From contig NZ_AUCF01000041.1 of NCBI RefSeq assembly GCF_000429625.1, forward strand, positions 1-42,107: DNA of 42,107 bases, read 5' to 3'. The notes beneath the pieces are model-generated. The model had not been told where the DNA came from. It saw only the letters and a list, made by a program, of their open reading frames with translations, and made no database searches. Of the stretch, positions 24,422 to 32,056 are shown one piece after another. The translations under genes and the position numbers were made by a program. Position 1 is the first letter of the stretch; each line of letters begins with the position of its first letter. This DNA is from Azospirillum halopraeferens DSM 3675. GTDB taxonomy: Bacteria > Pseudomonadota > Alphaproteobacteria > Azospirillales > Azospirillaceae.

Positions 24422-24655
24422 ATGGACGCCCTGAAGGACGCGCTGTTCCGTCTCGGCAAGGCCGTGGACCGGCTGGAGAATGCGGCCGCGGCGCGCGAGG
24501 GCCGGGCCGGGCGCCGCGAGGCGGAGTTGAGCGAGGCGTTGCGGGAAGCGCGCAGCGAGCGGGACGCGGCCCGGGCCAACGCCGAAGCGGTGTCGCACCG
24601 CCTGGAGGCCGCCATCGGCCGGCTGGAAGCGGTTCTGGAGAACGAAACCCCATGA
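24422..24655 (+). CDS. DUF4164-type small coiled-coil protein
   Basis: 77-residue, almost entirely helical protein rich in Ala, Glu and Arg (LGKAVDRLENAAAAREGRAG, REAELSEALREARSERDAAR), with heptad spacing over most of its length. Alphaproteobacteria often carry such a DUF4164-like gene before zapA. Its start at 24422 is preferred over an earlier in-frame codon at 24392 because the coiled coil starts here. The stop overlaps the zapA start (ATGA), so co-translation with zapA suggests a cell-division role (inference). Confidence 0.8.
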   Translation: MDALKDALFRLGKAVDRLENAAAAREGRAGRREAELSEALREARSERDAARANAEAVSHRLEAAIGRLEAVLENETP

Positions 24656-24975
24656 AGCGCGTCGAGATCGAGGTGAACGGCCGGGCCTACCTGCTGGCCT
24701 GCGAACCGGGCCAGGAGGATCGGCTGCGCGAGCTGGCAGCCTATGTGGACCGGCGCCTGAAGGAGCTGACGGGGGGCGGGCGCTCCGCCGCGGAGGCGCC
24801 GATGCTGGTGATGACCTGCCTGGTGCTGGCCGACGAGCTGCAGGATCTGCTGGCCGGCCGCGCCGTGGCGCCGTCCGCCCTGCTGCGCCCGTCGGAGGAG
24901 GCGGAGATGGTCGAAGCGGTCGATGGCATCACCCGGCGCATCGAAGAGGTTGCAGCGCGGCTCGAACGCGCCTAG
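24652..24975 (+). CDS. zapA: Cell division protein ZapA
   Basis: 107-residue FtsZ-ring-associated protein that bundles FtsZ filaments. The N-terminal beta-hairpin/helix domain reads VEIEVNGRAYLLACEPGQED followed by LRELAAYVDRRLKEL. A helical region with MLVMTCLVLADELQDL follows, and the C-terminus is a coiled coil (IEEVAARLERA). The start overlaps the stop of the preceding coiled-coil gene. It is followed by the 6S RNA gene and the 5-formyl-THF cyclo-ligase gene, the same neighbourhood seen in E. coli and many proteobacteria. Confidence 0.92.
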   Translation: MKRVEIEVNGRAYLLACEPGQEDRLRELAAYVDRRLKELTGGGRSAAEAPMLVMTCLVLADELQDLLAGRAVAPSALLRPSEEAEMVEAVDGITRRIEEVAARLERA

Positions 24976-24984
24976 GTATTGGGA

Positions 24985-25125
24985 CAGGAAGGCTCGCTGC
25001 CTGGTGCGTCAGGTCGCATTAATCCCCAGGGCCGATAACCCTAAAGTCCCGGGAGCTGTCCCTGCCGAGGCCGTGGTCTCGGTAATACGGCGCCCACCTG
25101 CTCAGGCAGGCCGTGGAGGATAGGC
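24985..25125 (+). ncRNA. ssrS: 6S RNA
   Basis: Located between zapA and the 5-formyl-THF cyclo-ligase gene, the classic 6S RNA site. The 5' half carries CCCCAGGGCCGATAACCC, closely matching the conserved CCCC-GAGCCGATA region of E. coli 6S. The 3' half has TACGGCGCCCACCTG, like E. coli TGCGGCGGCATCTC. Outer stem arms CTGCCTG (24999-25005) and CAGGCAG (25103-25109), plus an inner AGGT/ACCT pairing, close the long hairpin with a central bubble. 6S RNA binds sigma-70 RNA polymerase as an open-promoter mimic in stationary phase (established). Ends are approximate to ~10 nt. Confidence 0.88.
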
Positions 25126-25142
25126 ACATGACCAACGGCCGA

Positions 25143-25163
25143 GGCGGCACCTTCCGCCCTTTT
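25143..25163 (+). terminator. Short hairpin downstream of 6S RNA
   Basis: GGCGG (25143-25147), loop CACCTT and CCGCC (25154-25158), followed by CTTTTCC. It is a weak intrinsic terminator that could end 6S RNA transcription before the next gene at 25187. Confidence 0.45.
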
Positions 25164-25186
25164 CCCCCCGCTGCCCCCGGCACGCC

Positions 25187-25786
25187 ATGAGCGACCCCGG
25201 CGAGGCCAAGGCCGCGGCCCGGCTGCGCGCCCGGGTGCTGCGCGACGCCATCACCGACCCCGAAACGTGCAGCCGCCTGGCCCGCGCCGTGCGCGACCGG
25301 GTGGCGGCCGAGGTGCCGCTGCCCGACGGGCCGGTGGCGGGGTACTGGCCGCTCGGTTCCGAACTCGACGTGCGGCCGCTGCTGCTGCATCTTGTGGAGG
25401 GCGGGCGCACGGCGGCGCTGCCGGTGTCCGGCCCGCGCGGGACGCCGCTGCGCTTCCGGGCCTGGCAGGGGCCGGACACCCCCATGCACGACGGCCGCTA
25501 TGGCATCCGCGAACCGGCGGAGTGCGTGCCGGAGGTGGTGCCGGCGGTGCTGCTGGTGCCGTTCCTGGCGTTCGACCGCAGCGGGCACCGGCTGGGCTAT
25601 GGCGCCGGTTATTACGACCGCACCCTGGCCGGGCTCCGCGCGGCGGGGCGGCCGGCGCTGGCGGTGGGCGTGGGCTTCGCGGCGCAGGAGGTGGGGCAGG
25701 TGCCGCACGGCCCCCACGACGAGCCCCTGGACTGGATCGTGACCGAGCGCGAGGCGCTGCGGATCGGCGGGACGACGACGGATTGA
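25187..25786 (+). CDS. fau: 5-formyltetrahydrofolate cyclo-ligase
   Basis: 199-residue enzyme converting 5-formyl-THF to 5,10-methenyl-THF with ATP. The family hallmarks are visible: AGYWPLGSELDVRPLLLHL, MHDGRYGIREP, VPFLAFDRSGHRLGYGAGYYDRTL (Mg-ATP loop, read as VPFLAFDRSGHR then LGYGAGYYDRTL) and PHGPHDEPLDWIVTE. Also known as ygfA; in E. coli it is co-transcribed with 6S RNA. Immediately upstream (24985-25125) lies the 6S RNA gene. The next gene (YmdB-like) starts 16 bp after the stop, so they likely form one operon. Confidence 0.94.
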   Translation: MSDPGEAKAAARLRARVLRDAITDPETCSRLARAVRDRVAAEVPLPDGPVAGYWPLGSELDVRPLLLHLVEGGRTAALPVSGPRGTPLRFRAWQGPDTPMHDGRYGIREPAECVPEVVPAVLLVPFLAFDRSGHRLGYGAGYYDRTLAGLRAAGRPALAVGVGFAAQEVGQVPHGPHDEPLDWIVTEREALRIGGTTTD

Positions 25787-25802
25787 GATGCAAGGCGGTG
25801 TG

Positions 25803-26624
25803 ATGAGACTGGTGTTCCTGGGTGATGTGGTCGGGCGCAGCGGGCGCGATGCGGTGATCGCGGCGGTGCCGCGCATCCGTGAGACGCTCGACCCCGACCT
25901 TCTGGTGGTCAACGGCGAGAACGCCGCCGGCGGCTTCGGCATCACCGTCCGCATCGCCACGGACTTCTTCGAGGCGGGCGTCGACGTCGTCACCACCGGC
26001 AACCATGCCTGGGACCAGAAGGAACTGGTGTCGACCATCGACCAGCACCCGCGCATCCTGCGGCCGCTGAACTATCCGGAGGGCACCCCGGGGCGGGGCT
26101 ATGTGCTGCTGCAAACCCGCGGCCGGCGCTCGGTGCTGGTGATGAACGCCATGGCGCGCCTGTTCATGGACCCGCTGGACGACCCCTTCGCGGCGGTGGA
26201 CCGGGTGCTGCGCACCCACCGCATGGGGCCGGGCGGGGTGGACGCGGTGGTGCTGGACTTCCACGGCGAGGCGACCAGCGAGAAGATGATCATGGGCCAT
26301 CACCTGGACGGCCGCGTGTCCCTGGTGGTCGGCACCCACAGCCACGTGCCCACCGCCGACCACACCATCCTGCCGGGCGGCACCGCCTACATGACCGACG
26401 CCGGCATGTGCGGCGACTACGACAGCGCCATCGGCATGAAGAAGCAGGTCGCCATGGCCAAGCTGATCCGCAAGCTGCCGACCGAGCGGCTGAGCCCGGC
26501 CGAGGGCGAGGCCACCGTGTGCGGCGTCTATGTGGAAACCGACGATCGGACCGGCCTGGCCACCCATATCGAACCGTTGCGCCTGGGCGGCCGGTTGAGC
26601 CAGCATATGCCGTCGCGACGCTGA
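25803..26624 (+). CDS. YmdB-like calcineurin-type phosphoesterase
   Basis: 273-residue metallophosphoesterase of the YmdB/TIGR00282 family; Bacillus YmdB hydrolyses 2',3'-cyclic nucleotides and affects RNA pools and biofilm. The di-metal motifs are D8 (LVFLGDVVGRSGRD), NGENAAGGFGIT, TTGNHAWDQKE, DFHGEATSEK and GTHSHVPTAD. AYMTDAGMCGDYDSAIGM is the usual C-terminal block. Start at 25803 is favoured by AAGGCGG upstream over an in-frame ATG at 25788. Downstream of fau, with 16 bp between them, and upstream of a DUF29 gene 19 bp away. Confidence 0.93.
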   Translation: MRLVFLGDVVGRSGRDAVIAAVPRIRETLDPDLLVVNGENAAGGFGITVRIATDFFEAGVDVVTTGNHAWDQKELVSTIDQHPRILRPLNYPEGTPGRGYVLLQTRGRRSVLVMNAMARLFMDPLDDPFAAVDRVLRTHRMGPGGVDAVVLDFHGEATSEKMIMGHHLDGRVSLVVGTHSHVPTADHTILPGGTAYMTDAGMCGDYDSAIGMKKQVAMAKLIRKLPTERLSPAEGEATVCGVYVETDDRTGLATHIEPLRLGGRLSQHMPSRR

Positions 26625-26643
26625 CAAGCCCCCGGAGGTCCCC

Positions 26644-27123
26644 ATGGGCCACACCGCCCGGTACGACGAGGATTTCTACGCCTGGACCGTCGACCAGGCG
26701 GCGCGTCTGCGCGAGGCGGCGTCGTCGGGGGCCAACCTCCCCGTGGACTGGGAGAATCTGGCCGAGGAGGTGGAAAGCATGGGGCGCAGCGACCGGCGGG
26801 CGCTTGGCAACCAGTTGGCGCGGGTGCTCGAACACCTGCTGAAGCTGGAGCACTCGCCGGCGCGCCTCCCGCGCCGGGGCTGGAAGCTGTCGGTCGTCGA
26901 CGGCCGGCGTGCCGCCATCGATATCCTGAACGACAGCCCGAGCCTGCGGGCCAAGCTCGACGAAATCCTGGATCCGGCATGGGCGCGCGGGCGCAAGGAT
27001 GCCACCGGCAGTCTGAAGACCGACACCATTAGCGACGACGCCGTCCCTGCCGATTGCCCCTACACCATCGGGCAGATCCTGGACGAGGACTGGTGGCCGG
27101 CCAACCGGCACGGGGTGGCGTAG
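26644..27123 (+). CDS. DUF29 family protein
   Basis: 159-residue protein with the DUF29 pattern: YDEDFYAWTVDQAARLREA, VDWENLAEEVESMGRSDRRA, LGNQLARVLEHLLKLEHSP and the PYTIGQILDEDWWPAN ending. The family is mainly helical, common in alphaproteobacteria and cyanobacteria, and of unknown function; scattered copies are sometimes tied to toxin-antitoxin-like loci. A site AGGTCCCC lies just before the ATG. It follows the phosphoesterase gene by 19 bp and is probably the last gene of that operon. Confidence 0.88.
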   Translation: MGHTARYDEDFYAWTVDQAARLREAASSGANLPVDWENLAEEVESMGRSDRRALGNQLARVLEHLLKLEHSPARLPRRGWKLSVVDGRRAAIDILNDSPSLRAKLDEILDPAWARGRKDATGSLKTDTISDDAVPADCPYTIGQILDEDWWPANRHGVA

Positions 27124-27127
27124 GGCC

Positions 27128-27157
27128 GCGGCACCGTCACGGGCGGCGTGCCGCTTT
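27128..27157 (+). terminator. Candidate terminator after the DUF29 gene
   Basis: GCGGCAC (27128-27134) and GTGCCGC (27148-27154) form a perfect 7-bp stem with a 13-base loop, followed by TTT. The rest of the gap to yebC (to 27333) contains only a small CGCCCC/GGGGCG hairpin at 27237-27252 and no clear promoter. Confidence 0.4.
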
Positions 27158-27333
27158 CGGGTGGGGCCTACCGCGAACGGGGCCGGACGGCCGCAATCTC
27201 GCCATATTGACTTTCTAAGCCGGAGGGTGTTCGTGTCGCCCCCGAAGGGGCGGGGGCGTCCACCACATGCAGTGTCCGGCGCGTGCCCCGTCCGGCATTT
27301 CTTTCAATACCTTGATCGAGGCTCGTCCGACGC

Positions 27334-28086
27334 ATGGCCGGTCATTCACAGTTCAAGAACATCATGCACCGCAAGGGCGCGCAGGACGCCAAGCGGTCCA
27401 AGATCTTCAACAAGCTGGCGCGCGAGATCACCGTCGCCGCGAAGGGGGGCCTGCCCGATCCGGCCGCGAACCCGCGCCTGCGCGCCGCCATCCTGGCCGC
27501 GCGGGCGCAGAACATGCCGCGCGACCGCATCGACCGCGCCATCAAGCAGGGCACGCCCGGCGGCGGCGACGACGCCAACTATGAAGAGGTCCGCTACGAG
27601 GGCTACGGTCCGGGCGGCGTCGCGCTGATCGTCGAGGCGCTGACCGACAACCGCAACCGCACCGCCGCCGAGGTGCGCTCCGCCTTCACCAAGTACGGCG
27701 GGTCCCTGGGCGAGACCAACTCGGTCAGCTTCATGTTCTCGCGCGTCGGTGCGGTCTATTACCCCGCCTCCGCCGCCTCCGCCGACGCCATGTTCGAGGC
27801 GGCGCTGGAGGCGGGCGCCGACAATGTGGAATCCGATGAGAACGGCCACGAGGTCACGACCACCGTGGAAAACTTCGCCGCCGTGCGCGACGCGCTGGAG
27901 GAGAAGTTCTCCGGCGCCGAGAGCGCCCGCCTGACGTGGAAGCCGCTCAACACCGTCGCCCCGTCGGAGGAGGCCGCCGCCAGCCTGCTGAAGCTGCTGG
28001 ACGTGCTGGAAGACAACGACGACGTGCAGACGGTCGAAGGCAACTTCGACATCCCGGCCGACGTCATGGAGCGGCTGACCGCCTGA
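27334..28086 (+). CDS. yebC: YebC/PmpR family protein
   Basis: 250-residue protein of the YebC family, formerly called transcriptional regulators and now also shown to help ribosomes on poly-proline stretches in some bacteria (established for some members). The start MAGHSQFKNIMHRKGAQDAK, RSKIFNKLAREITVAAK, NMPRDRIDRAIKQGT and YEGYGPGGVALIVEALTDNR are typical. The C-terminal domain ends FDIPADVMERLTA. The poly-proline-rich TolA a few kb downstream is a notable possible client (inference). It is the first gene before ruvCAB, a common arrangement. Start ATG at 27334. Confidence 0.96.
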   Translation: MAGHSQFKNIMHRKGAQDAKRSKIFNKLAREITVAAKGGLPDPAANPRLRAAILAARAQNMPRDRIDRAIKQGTPGGGDDANYEEVRYEGYGPGGVALIVEALTDNRNRTAAEVRSAFTKYGGSLGETNSVSFMFSRVGAVYYPASAASADAMFEAALEAGADNVESDENGHEVTTTVENFAAVRDALEEKFSGAESARLTWKPLNTVAPSEEAAASLLKLLDVLEDNDDVQTVEGNFDIPADVMERLTA

Positions 28087-28126
28087 TCCGAAGGAGCCGC
28101 CGGTGGGGCAGGGCAGAGGTGCGGCC

Positions 28127-28663
28127 ATGGCGGAAACGCCCGCGCTGCGGCTCCTGGGAATCGACCCGGGGCTGCGGCACACCGGCTGGGGCATCGTGGA
28201 CGTGGCGGGCAACCGCCTGCGCCACGTGGCCGACGGTGCCGTCCATTCCGACGACCGCTGTCCGCTGGCGCAGCGGCTGTGCCAGCTCCACGAGGCGCTG
28301 AGCGCCGTGGTGGCGCACTACCGGCCCGACGAGGCGGCGGTGGAGGAAACCTTCGTCAACACCAACGCCGTCTCCACCCTCAAGCTGGGCCAGGCCCGCG
28401 CCGTGGCCCTGCTGGTGCCGGCGCAGGCCGGGCTGGCGGTGGCCGAATACCCCAACAACATGGTGAAGAAGGCCGTGGTGGGCGCCGGACGCGCCGCCAA
28501 GGCGCAGGTGCAGACCATGGTGCGGGCCCTGCTGCCCGGCTGCGCCATCACCAGCCCCGACGCCGCGGACGCGCTGGCCGTGGCCATCTGCCACGCCCAT
28601 CACCGCAACACCTGGGCCGTGTGGCGGCGGGAGGGTAACGGCTTGCAGGGAGGTTCTTCGTGA
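28127..28663 (+). CDS. ruvC: Crossover junction endodeoxyribonuclease RuvC
   Basis: 178-residue Holliday-junction resolvase with an RNase H-like fold. Acidic active-site residues are D13 (LLGIDPGLRHTGWG), E73 (AAVEETFVNTNA) and two Asp in SPDAADALAVAICHAH, matching E. coli D7, E66, D138 and D141. TLKLGQARAV and YPNNMVKKAVVGAGRAAK are typical DNA-binding segments. The ATG at 28127 has AGAGG seven bases upstream; an in-frame GTG at 28103 after AAGGAG is a real alternative that would add 8 residues. The stop overlaps ruvA (GTGA). Confidence 0.95.
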   Translation: MAETPALRLLGIDPGLRHTGWGIVDVAGNRLRHVADGAVHSDDRCPLAQRLCQLHEALSAVVAHYRPDEAAVEETFVNTNAVSTLKLGQARAVALLVPAQAGLAVAEYPNNMVKKAVVGAGRAAKAQVQTMVRALLPGCAITSPDAADALAVAICHAHHRNTWAVWRREGNGLQGGSS

Positions 28664-29283
28664 TCGCCAAACTCACGGGCAGCGTGGACTCGTCCGGGGC
28701 CGACTGGGTGGTGCTGGACGTCAACGGGGTGGGGTACCTGCTGACCTGCTCCGGCCGCACGCTGGCGCGGCTGGAGCGCGGCGGGCGGGCGGCGCTGGTG
28801 GTCGAGACGTTCGTGCGCGACGACCGCATCGTGCTCTACGGCTTCGCCGACGCGGGCGAGCGGGACTGGTTCCGCATGCTCACCGCCATCCAGGGGGTGG
28901 GGGCGCGCTCGGCGCTGGCGATCCTGTCGGTGCTCGACGCCGACCAGCTCTCCCACGCCATCGCGGCGCAGGACAAGACGGCGCTCAGCCGGGCCGACGG
29001 CGTCGGGCCGAAGCTGGCGGCGCGCATCATCAACGAACTCAAGGACAAGGTGGGCACCATCGCCGCCGGAGCCGCCGCCCCGGCGGGTGCGGCGGCCAAA
29101 GGGGCGCCGCCGGCCGCGGCGGCCGGCGGCGGCGCCATGGCCGACGCGGTGTCGGCGCTGGTCAACCTGGGCTACGGCCGGTCCGAGGCGTACGGCGCCG
29201 CGGTGGCTGCCCTGCGCACCGCCGGTGACGATGCCGCGGTCGGCGACCTGATCCGCATCGCCCTGAAGGAACTGAGCCAATGA
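28660..29283 (+). CDS. ruvA: Holliday junction DNA helicase subunit RuvA
   Basis: 207-residue tetrameric junction-binding protein. An N-terminal OB fold (1-63, MIAKLTGSVDSSGADWVVLD), two helix-hairpin-helix motifs (TAIQGVGARSA and SRADGVGPKLAARI, ~74-125), a Gly/Ala-rich flexible linker (~133-160) and the C-terminal three-helix RuvB-binding domain (AVSALVNLGYGRSEA) are present. The GTG start with GGGAGG seven bases upstream overlaps the ruvC stop; the stop overlaps the ruvB start (ATGA). Confidence 0.96.
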   Translation: MIAKLTGSVDSSGADWVVLDVNGVGYLLTCSGRTLARLERGGRAALVVETFVRDDRIVLYGFADAGERDWFRMLTAIQGVGARSALAILSVLDADQLSHAIAAQDKTALSRADGVGPKLAARIINELKDKVGTIAAGAAAPAGAAAKGAPPAAAAGGGAMADAVSALVNLGYGRSEAYGAAVAALRTAGDDAAVGDLIRIALKELSQ

Positions 29284-30374
29284 CCGCCGGCCCCGGGAAC
29301 GACCGGCTGGTGCAGACCGGCGCCGGCAGCGGCGACGCCGCGGAGGCGTCGATCCGCCCGTTGTCCCTGGCGGAGTTCATCGGCCAGCGCCAGGCGCGCG
29401 AGAACCTGTCGGTGTTCATCCGGGCCGCCCGCGGCCGCGGCGAGGCGTTGGACCATGTGCTGCTGTTCGGCCCGCCGGGGCTGGGCAAGACGACGCTGGC
29501 GCAGATCGTCGCCCGCGAACTCGGCGTCGGGTTCCGCGCCACCTCCGGCCCGATGATCGCGCGGGCCGGCGACCTCGCGGCGCTGCTGACCAACCTGCAA
29601 CCCCACGACGTGCTGTTCATCGACGAGATCCACCGCCTCAACCCCGCGGTCGAGGAGGTGCTGTACCCGGCGATGGAGGATTTCCAGCTCGACCTGATCA
29701 TCGGCGAGGGGCCGTCGGCGCGCTCCATCCGCATCGACCTGCCGCCCTTCACCCTGGTGGGGGCCACCACCCGCTCCGGCCTCATCACCCGGCCGCTGCG
29801 CGAACGCTTCGGCATCCCCGTGCGCCTGCAATTCTACGAGCCGGACGAGCTGGAGCTGATCGTGCGCCGCGCCGCCGGGGTGTTCGGCATGGCCATCACG
29901 CCCGAGGGGGCGCGGGAGATCGCCAACCGCTCGCGCGGGACGCCGCGCGTGGCCGGGCGCCTGTTGCGCCGGGTGCGCGATTTCGCCTCGGTGGCCGGTG
30001 TGGAGGAGGTGGACAAGCGGGCGGCCGACGCCGCGCTGACCCGGCTGGAGGTCGATCCCCTGGGGCTCGACAGCATGGACCGCCGCTATCTCGGCATCAT
30101 CGCGCAGAACTACGGCGGCGGCCCGGTGGGCGTGGAGACGCTGGGGGCGGCGCTGGGCGAGCAGCGCGACGTGCTGGAGGAGGTGGTGGAACCCTACCTG
30201 ATCCAGCAGGGATTCCTGCAGCGCACGCCGCGCGGGCGCATGCTGACCGACCAGGGATTCCGCTATCTCGGCCTCAACCCGCCGGCCGCGCCGGCGCGCC
30301 AGTTCGACCTGCTGGACCGGCTGCCGCCGGCGGACGGGGACGGAGATCGGGACGGGGGAGGCGACGATGCCTGA
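29280..30374 (+). CDS. ruvB: Holliday junction DNA helicase motor RuvB
   Basis: 364-residue AAA+ hexameric motor driving branch migration with RuvA. Walker A is GPPGLGKT (64-71), Walker B LFIDEIH, sensor 1 VGATTRSG and sensor 2 RGTPRVAGRLLRRVRDFA. The C-terminal winged helix has LEEVVEPYLIQQGFLQRTPRGR. The C-terminal tail is acidic and runs 8 bp into ybgC. Translational coupling through ruvCAB and into ybgC is thus continuous. Confidence 0.97.
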   Translation: MTAGPGNDRLVQTGAGSGDAAEASIRPLSLAEFIGQRQARENLSVFIRAARGRGEALDHVLLFGPPGLGKTTLAQIVARELGVGFRATSGPMIARAGDLAALLTNLQPHDVLFIDEIHRLNPAVEEVLYPAMEDFQLDLIIGEGPSARSIRIDLPPFTLVGATTRSGLITRPLRERFGIPVRLQFYEPDELELIVRRAAGVFGMAITPEGAREIANRSRGTPRVAGRLLRRVRDFASVAGVEEVDKRAADAALTRLEVDPLGLDSMDRRYLGIIAQNYGGGPVGVETLGAALGEQRDVLEEVVEPYLIQQGFLQRTPRGRMLTDQGFRYLGLNPPAAPARQFDLLDRLPPADGDGDRDGGGDDA

Positions 30375-30816
30375 TCTGTCGGGATTCTTCGCCCCGGACG
30401 GGACGCACCGCTTCCCCTTGCGCGTCTATTACGAGGACACGGATGCCGGGGGCATCGTCTATCACGCCAACTATCTGCGCTTCGTCGAACGGGCACGCTC
30501 GGAGATGCTGCGCCGGCTGGGCCTCAGCCACGGCGCGCTCGCCGGGGAGGCGGGTGTGTCATTTGCGGTACGCAGGGTGAAGATCGATTTTGTCGCTCCC
30601 GCCCGGCTCGAAGACACGCTTGAAGTGGAGACGAGGATCACCGATATCGGCGGCGCCTCCTTCGCAGTAGCACAATCGGTCCGTCGCGACGGGCATCTCC
30701 TCGCGCGGGCGGATCTGACGATCGCGATGATCAATCGCACCGGACGGCCGGCCCGCTTGCCGGCGGCCGTGCGCGAGGCGCTTTTCGACCTGTACCAACG
30801 CCAGACACGAGACTGA
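30367..30816 (+). CDS. ybgC: Tol-Pal-associated acyl-CoA thioesterase YbgC
   Basis: 149-residue hotdog-fold thioesterase. The 4HBT signature YYEDTDAGGIVYHANYLRF holds catalytic Asp D26, followed by RARSEML. YbgC hydrolyses short-chain or other acyl-CoA and interacts with phospholipid-synthesis proteins in E. coli (established). It is the first gene of the Tol-Pal operon, as in most proteobacteria. It overlaps the ruvB end by 8 bp; tolQ starts 17 bp after its stop. Confidence 0.95.
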   Translation: MPDLSGFFAPDGTHRFPLRVYYEDTDAGGIVYHANYLRFVERARSEMLRRLGLSHGALAGEAGVSFAVRRVKIDFVAPARLEDTLEVETRITDIGGASFAVAQSVRRDGHLLARADLTIAMINRTGRPARLPAAVREALFDLYQRQTRD

Positions 30817-30833
30817 CAGCGATGGAGCAAGCC

Positions 30834-31544
30834 ATGAATGCCGCGGGCGCGGTTGCCCAGGTTCACGATATCACCATGTGGGGCCTGTTCATGCAGGCCG
30901 ACCTGGTGGTCAAGTCGGTGATGGTGCTGCTGCTGCTCGCCTCGGTCTGGTGCTGGGCGATCGTCATCGAGAAGGTGATGCGCATCCGCCGTCTCAACGC
31001 CCAGGCCGACGCGTTCGAGGAGAGCTTCTGGTCCGGCGGTTCGCTGGACCAGCTCTACGACCGCATCGGCCAGCGGCCGGAGGACCCCATGTCCGCGACC
31101 TTCGCCGCGGGCATGCGGGAATGGCGGCACGCCGCCGACCGCGGCTTCGGCAGCGCCATGAAGGCGTCGCTGCAGCAGCGGGTGGAGCGGGTGATGTCGG
31201 TGACGATCGGCCGCGAGATGGCGCGCGCCGAGCGCTATATGACCTTCCTCGCCTCGGTCGGTTCGGTGGCGCCCTTCATCGGCCTGTTCGGCACGGTGTG
31301 GGGCATCATGAACTCCTTCACCTCGATCGCCGCGTCCAACAACACCAGCCTCGCCGTGGTGGCGCCGGGCATCGCCGAGGCGCTGTTCGCCACCGCCATG
31401 GGCCTGCTGGCGGCCATTCCCGCGGTCGTCGCCTACAACAAGTTCACCACCGACCTGGCGCGCTACGCCGACCGCCTGGAGGCGTTCTCCGGCGAGTTCT
31501 CGTCCATCCTGTCGCGCTACCTCGAGGAACGGGGGGCCGCCTGA
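30834..31544 (+). CDS. tolQ: TolQ inner-membrane protein of the Tol-Pal system
   Basis: 236-residue MotA/ExbB-family proton-channel subunit. TM1 is ~24-46 (VVKSVMVLLLLASVWCWAIV), a cytosolic loop of ~90 residues follows, and TM2 (~137-158) and TM3 (~175-200) carry VGSVAPFIGLFGTVWGIMNSF and APGIAEALFATAMGLLAAIP. With TolR it uses proton motive force to energise TolA. The ATG at 30834 has GGAG six bases upstream, whereas the earlier in-frame ATG at 30822 has no ribosome site. tolR starts one base after its stop. Confidence 0.97.
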   Translation: MNAAGAVAQVHDITMWGLFMQADLVVKSVMVLLLLASVWCWAIVIEKVMRIRRLNAQADAFEESFWSGGSLDQLYDRIGQRPEDPMSATFAAGMREWRHAADRGFGSAMKASLQQRVERVMSVTIGREMARAERYMTFLASVGSVAPFIGLFGTVWGIMNSFTSIAASNNTSLAVVAPGIAEALFATAMGLLAAIPAVVAYNKFTTDLARYADRLEAFSGEFSSILSRYLEERGAA

Positions 31545-31545
31545 G

Positions 31546-32040
31546 ATGGGAGCCCAGCTCGCAGCCAGGGGCAGCCACGGCCGCGGACGCCGGCGCGCCT
31601 ACCGCGCCATGTCCGACATCAACATGACGCCCTTCATCGACGTCATGCTGGTGCTGCTGATCGTCTTCATGGTGGCGGCGCCGCTGCTGACGGTCGGCGT
31701 CCCGGTCGATCTGCCCAAGACCAACGCCGCCCCGCTGGAGGCGCAGAAGGACCCGCTGTTCGTCACCGTGCAGCGCGACGGCACCGTGTTCGTGCAGGAG
31801 CAGCGGGTGGAGATCGGCGCCATGGTGCCGCTGCTGGTGGCGATCACCGGCTCCAACCCCGAAGCCCGCATCCTCGTGCGCGGGGACGGCGCCATCGCCT
31901 ACGGCAAGATGCTGGAGGTCATGGGCACCATGAGCGCCGCCGGATTCAAGAAGGTCGGCCTGGTGGCCGAGCTGCCGAACGCCGTTGCCGGGCCGCAGGG
32001 CCCGGTGGTCGGCACGCCGGCGGCCAAACCGGTGCGCTGA
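31546..32040 (+). CDS. tolR: TolR inner-membrane protein of the Tol-Pal system
   Basis: 164-residue ExbD-family subunit. A cytosolic basic N-terminus, one TM helix at ~29-48 (PFIDVMLVLLIVFMVAAPLL) with the proton-binding Asp D32, and a periplasmic domain with VPVDLPKT, VRGDGAIAYGKMLEVMGTM and AGFKKVGLVAEL are seen. Together with TolQ it forms the motor. It ends with a Gly/Pro-rich tail. TolA follows 16 bp later. Confidence 0.96.
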   Translation: MGAQLAARGSHGRGRRRAYRAMSDINMTPFIDVMLVLLIVFMVAAPLLTVGVPVDLPKTNAAPLEAQKDPLFVTVQRDGTVFVQEQRVEIGAMVPLLVAITGSNPEARILVRGDGAIAYGKMLEVMGTMSAAGFKKVGLVAELPNAVAGPQGPVVGTPAAKPVR

Positions 32041-32056
32041 GACGACGGGATCGCAC

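Noticed and set aside
22146..24434. Plus-strand open frame antisense to tkt
   Set aside because: Transketolase motifs on the minus strand are unambiguous.
27124..27333. Riboswitch or tRNA gene before yebC
   Set aside because: Only two short GC hairpins; no cloverleaf or known aptamer motif.
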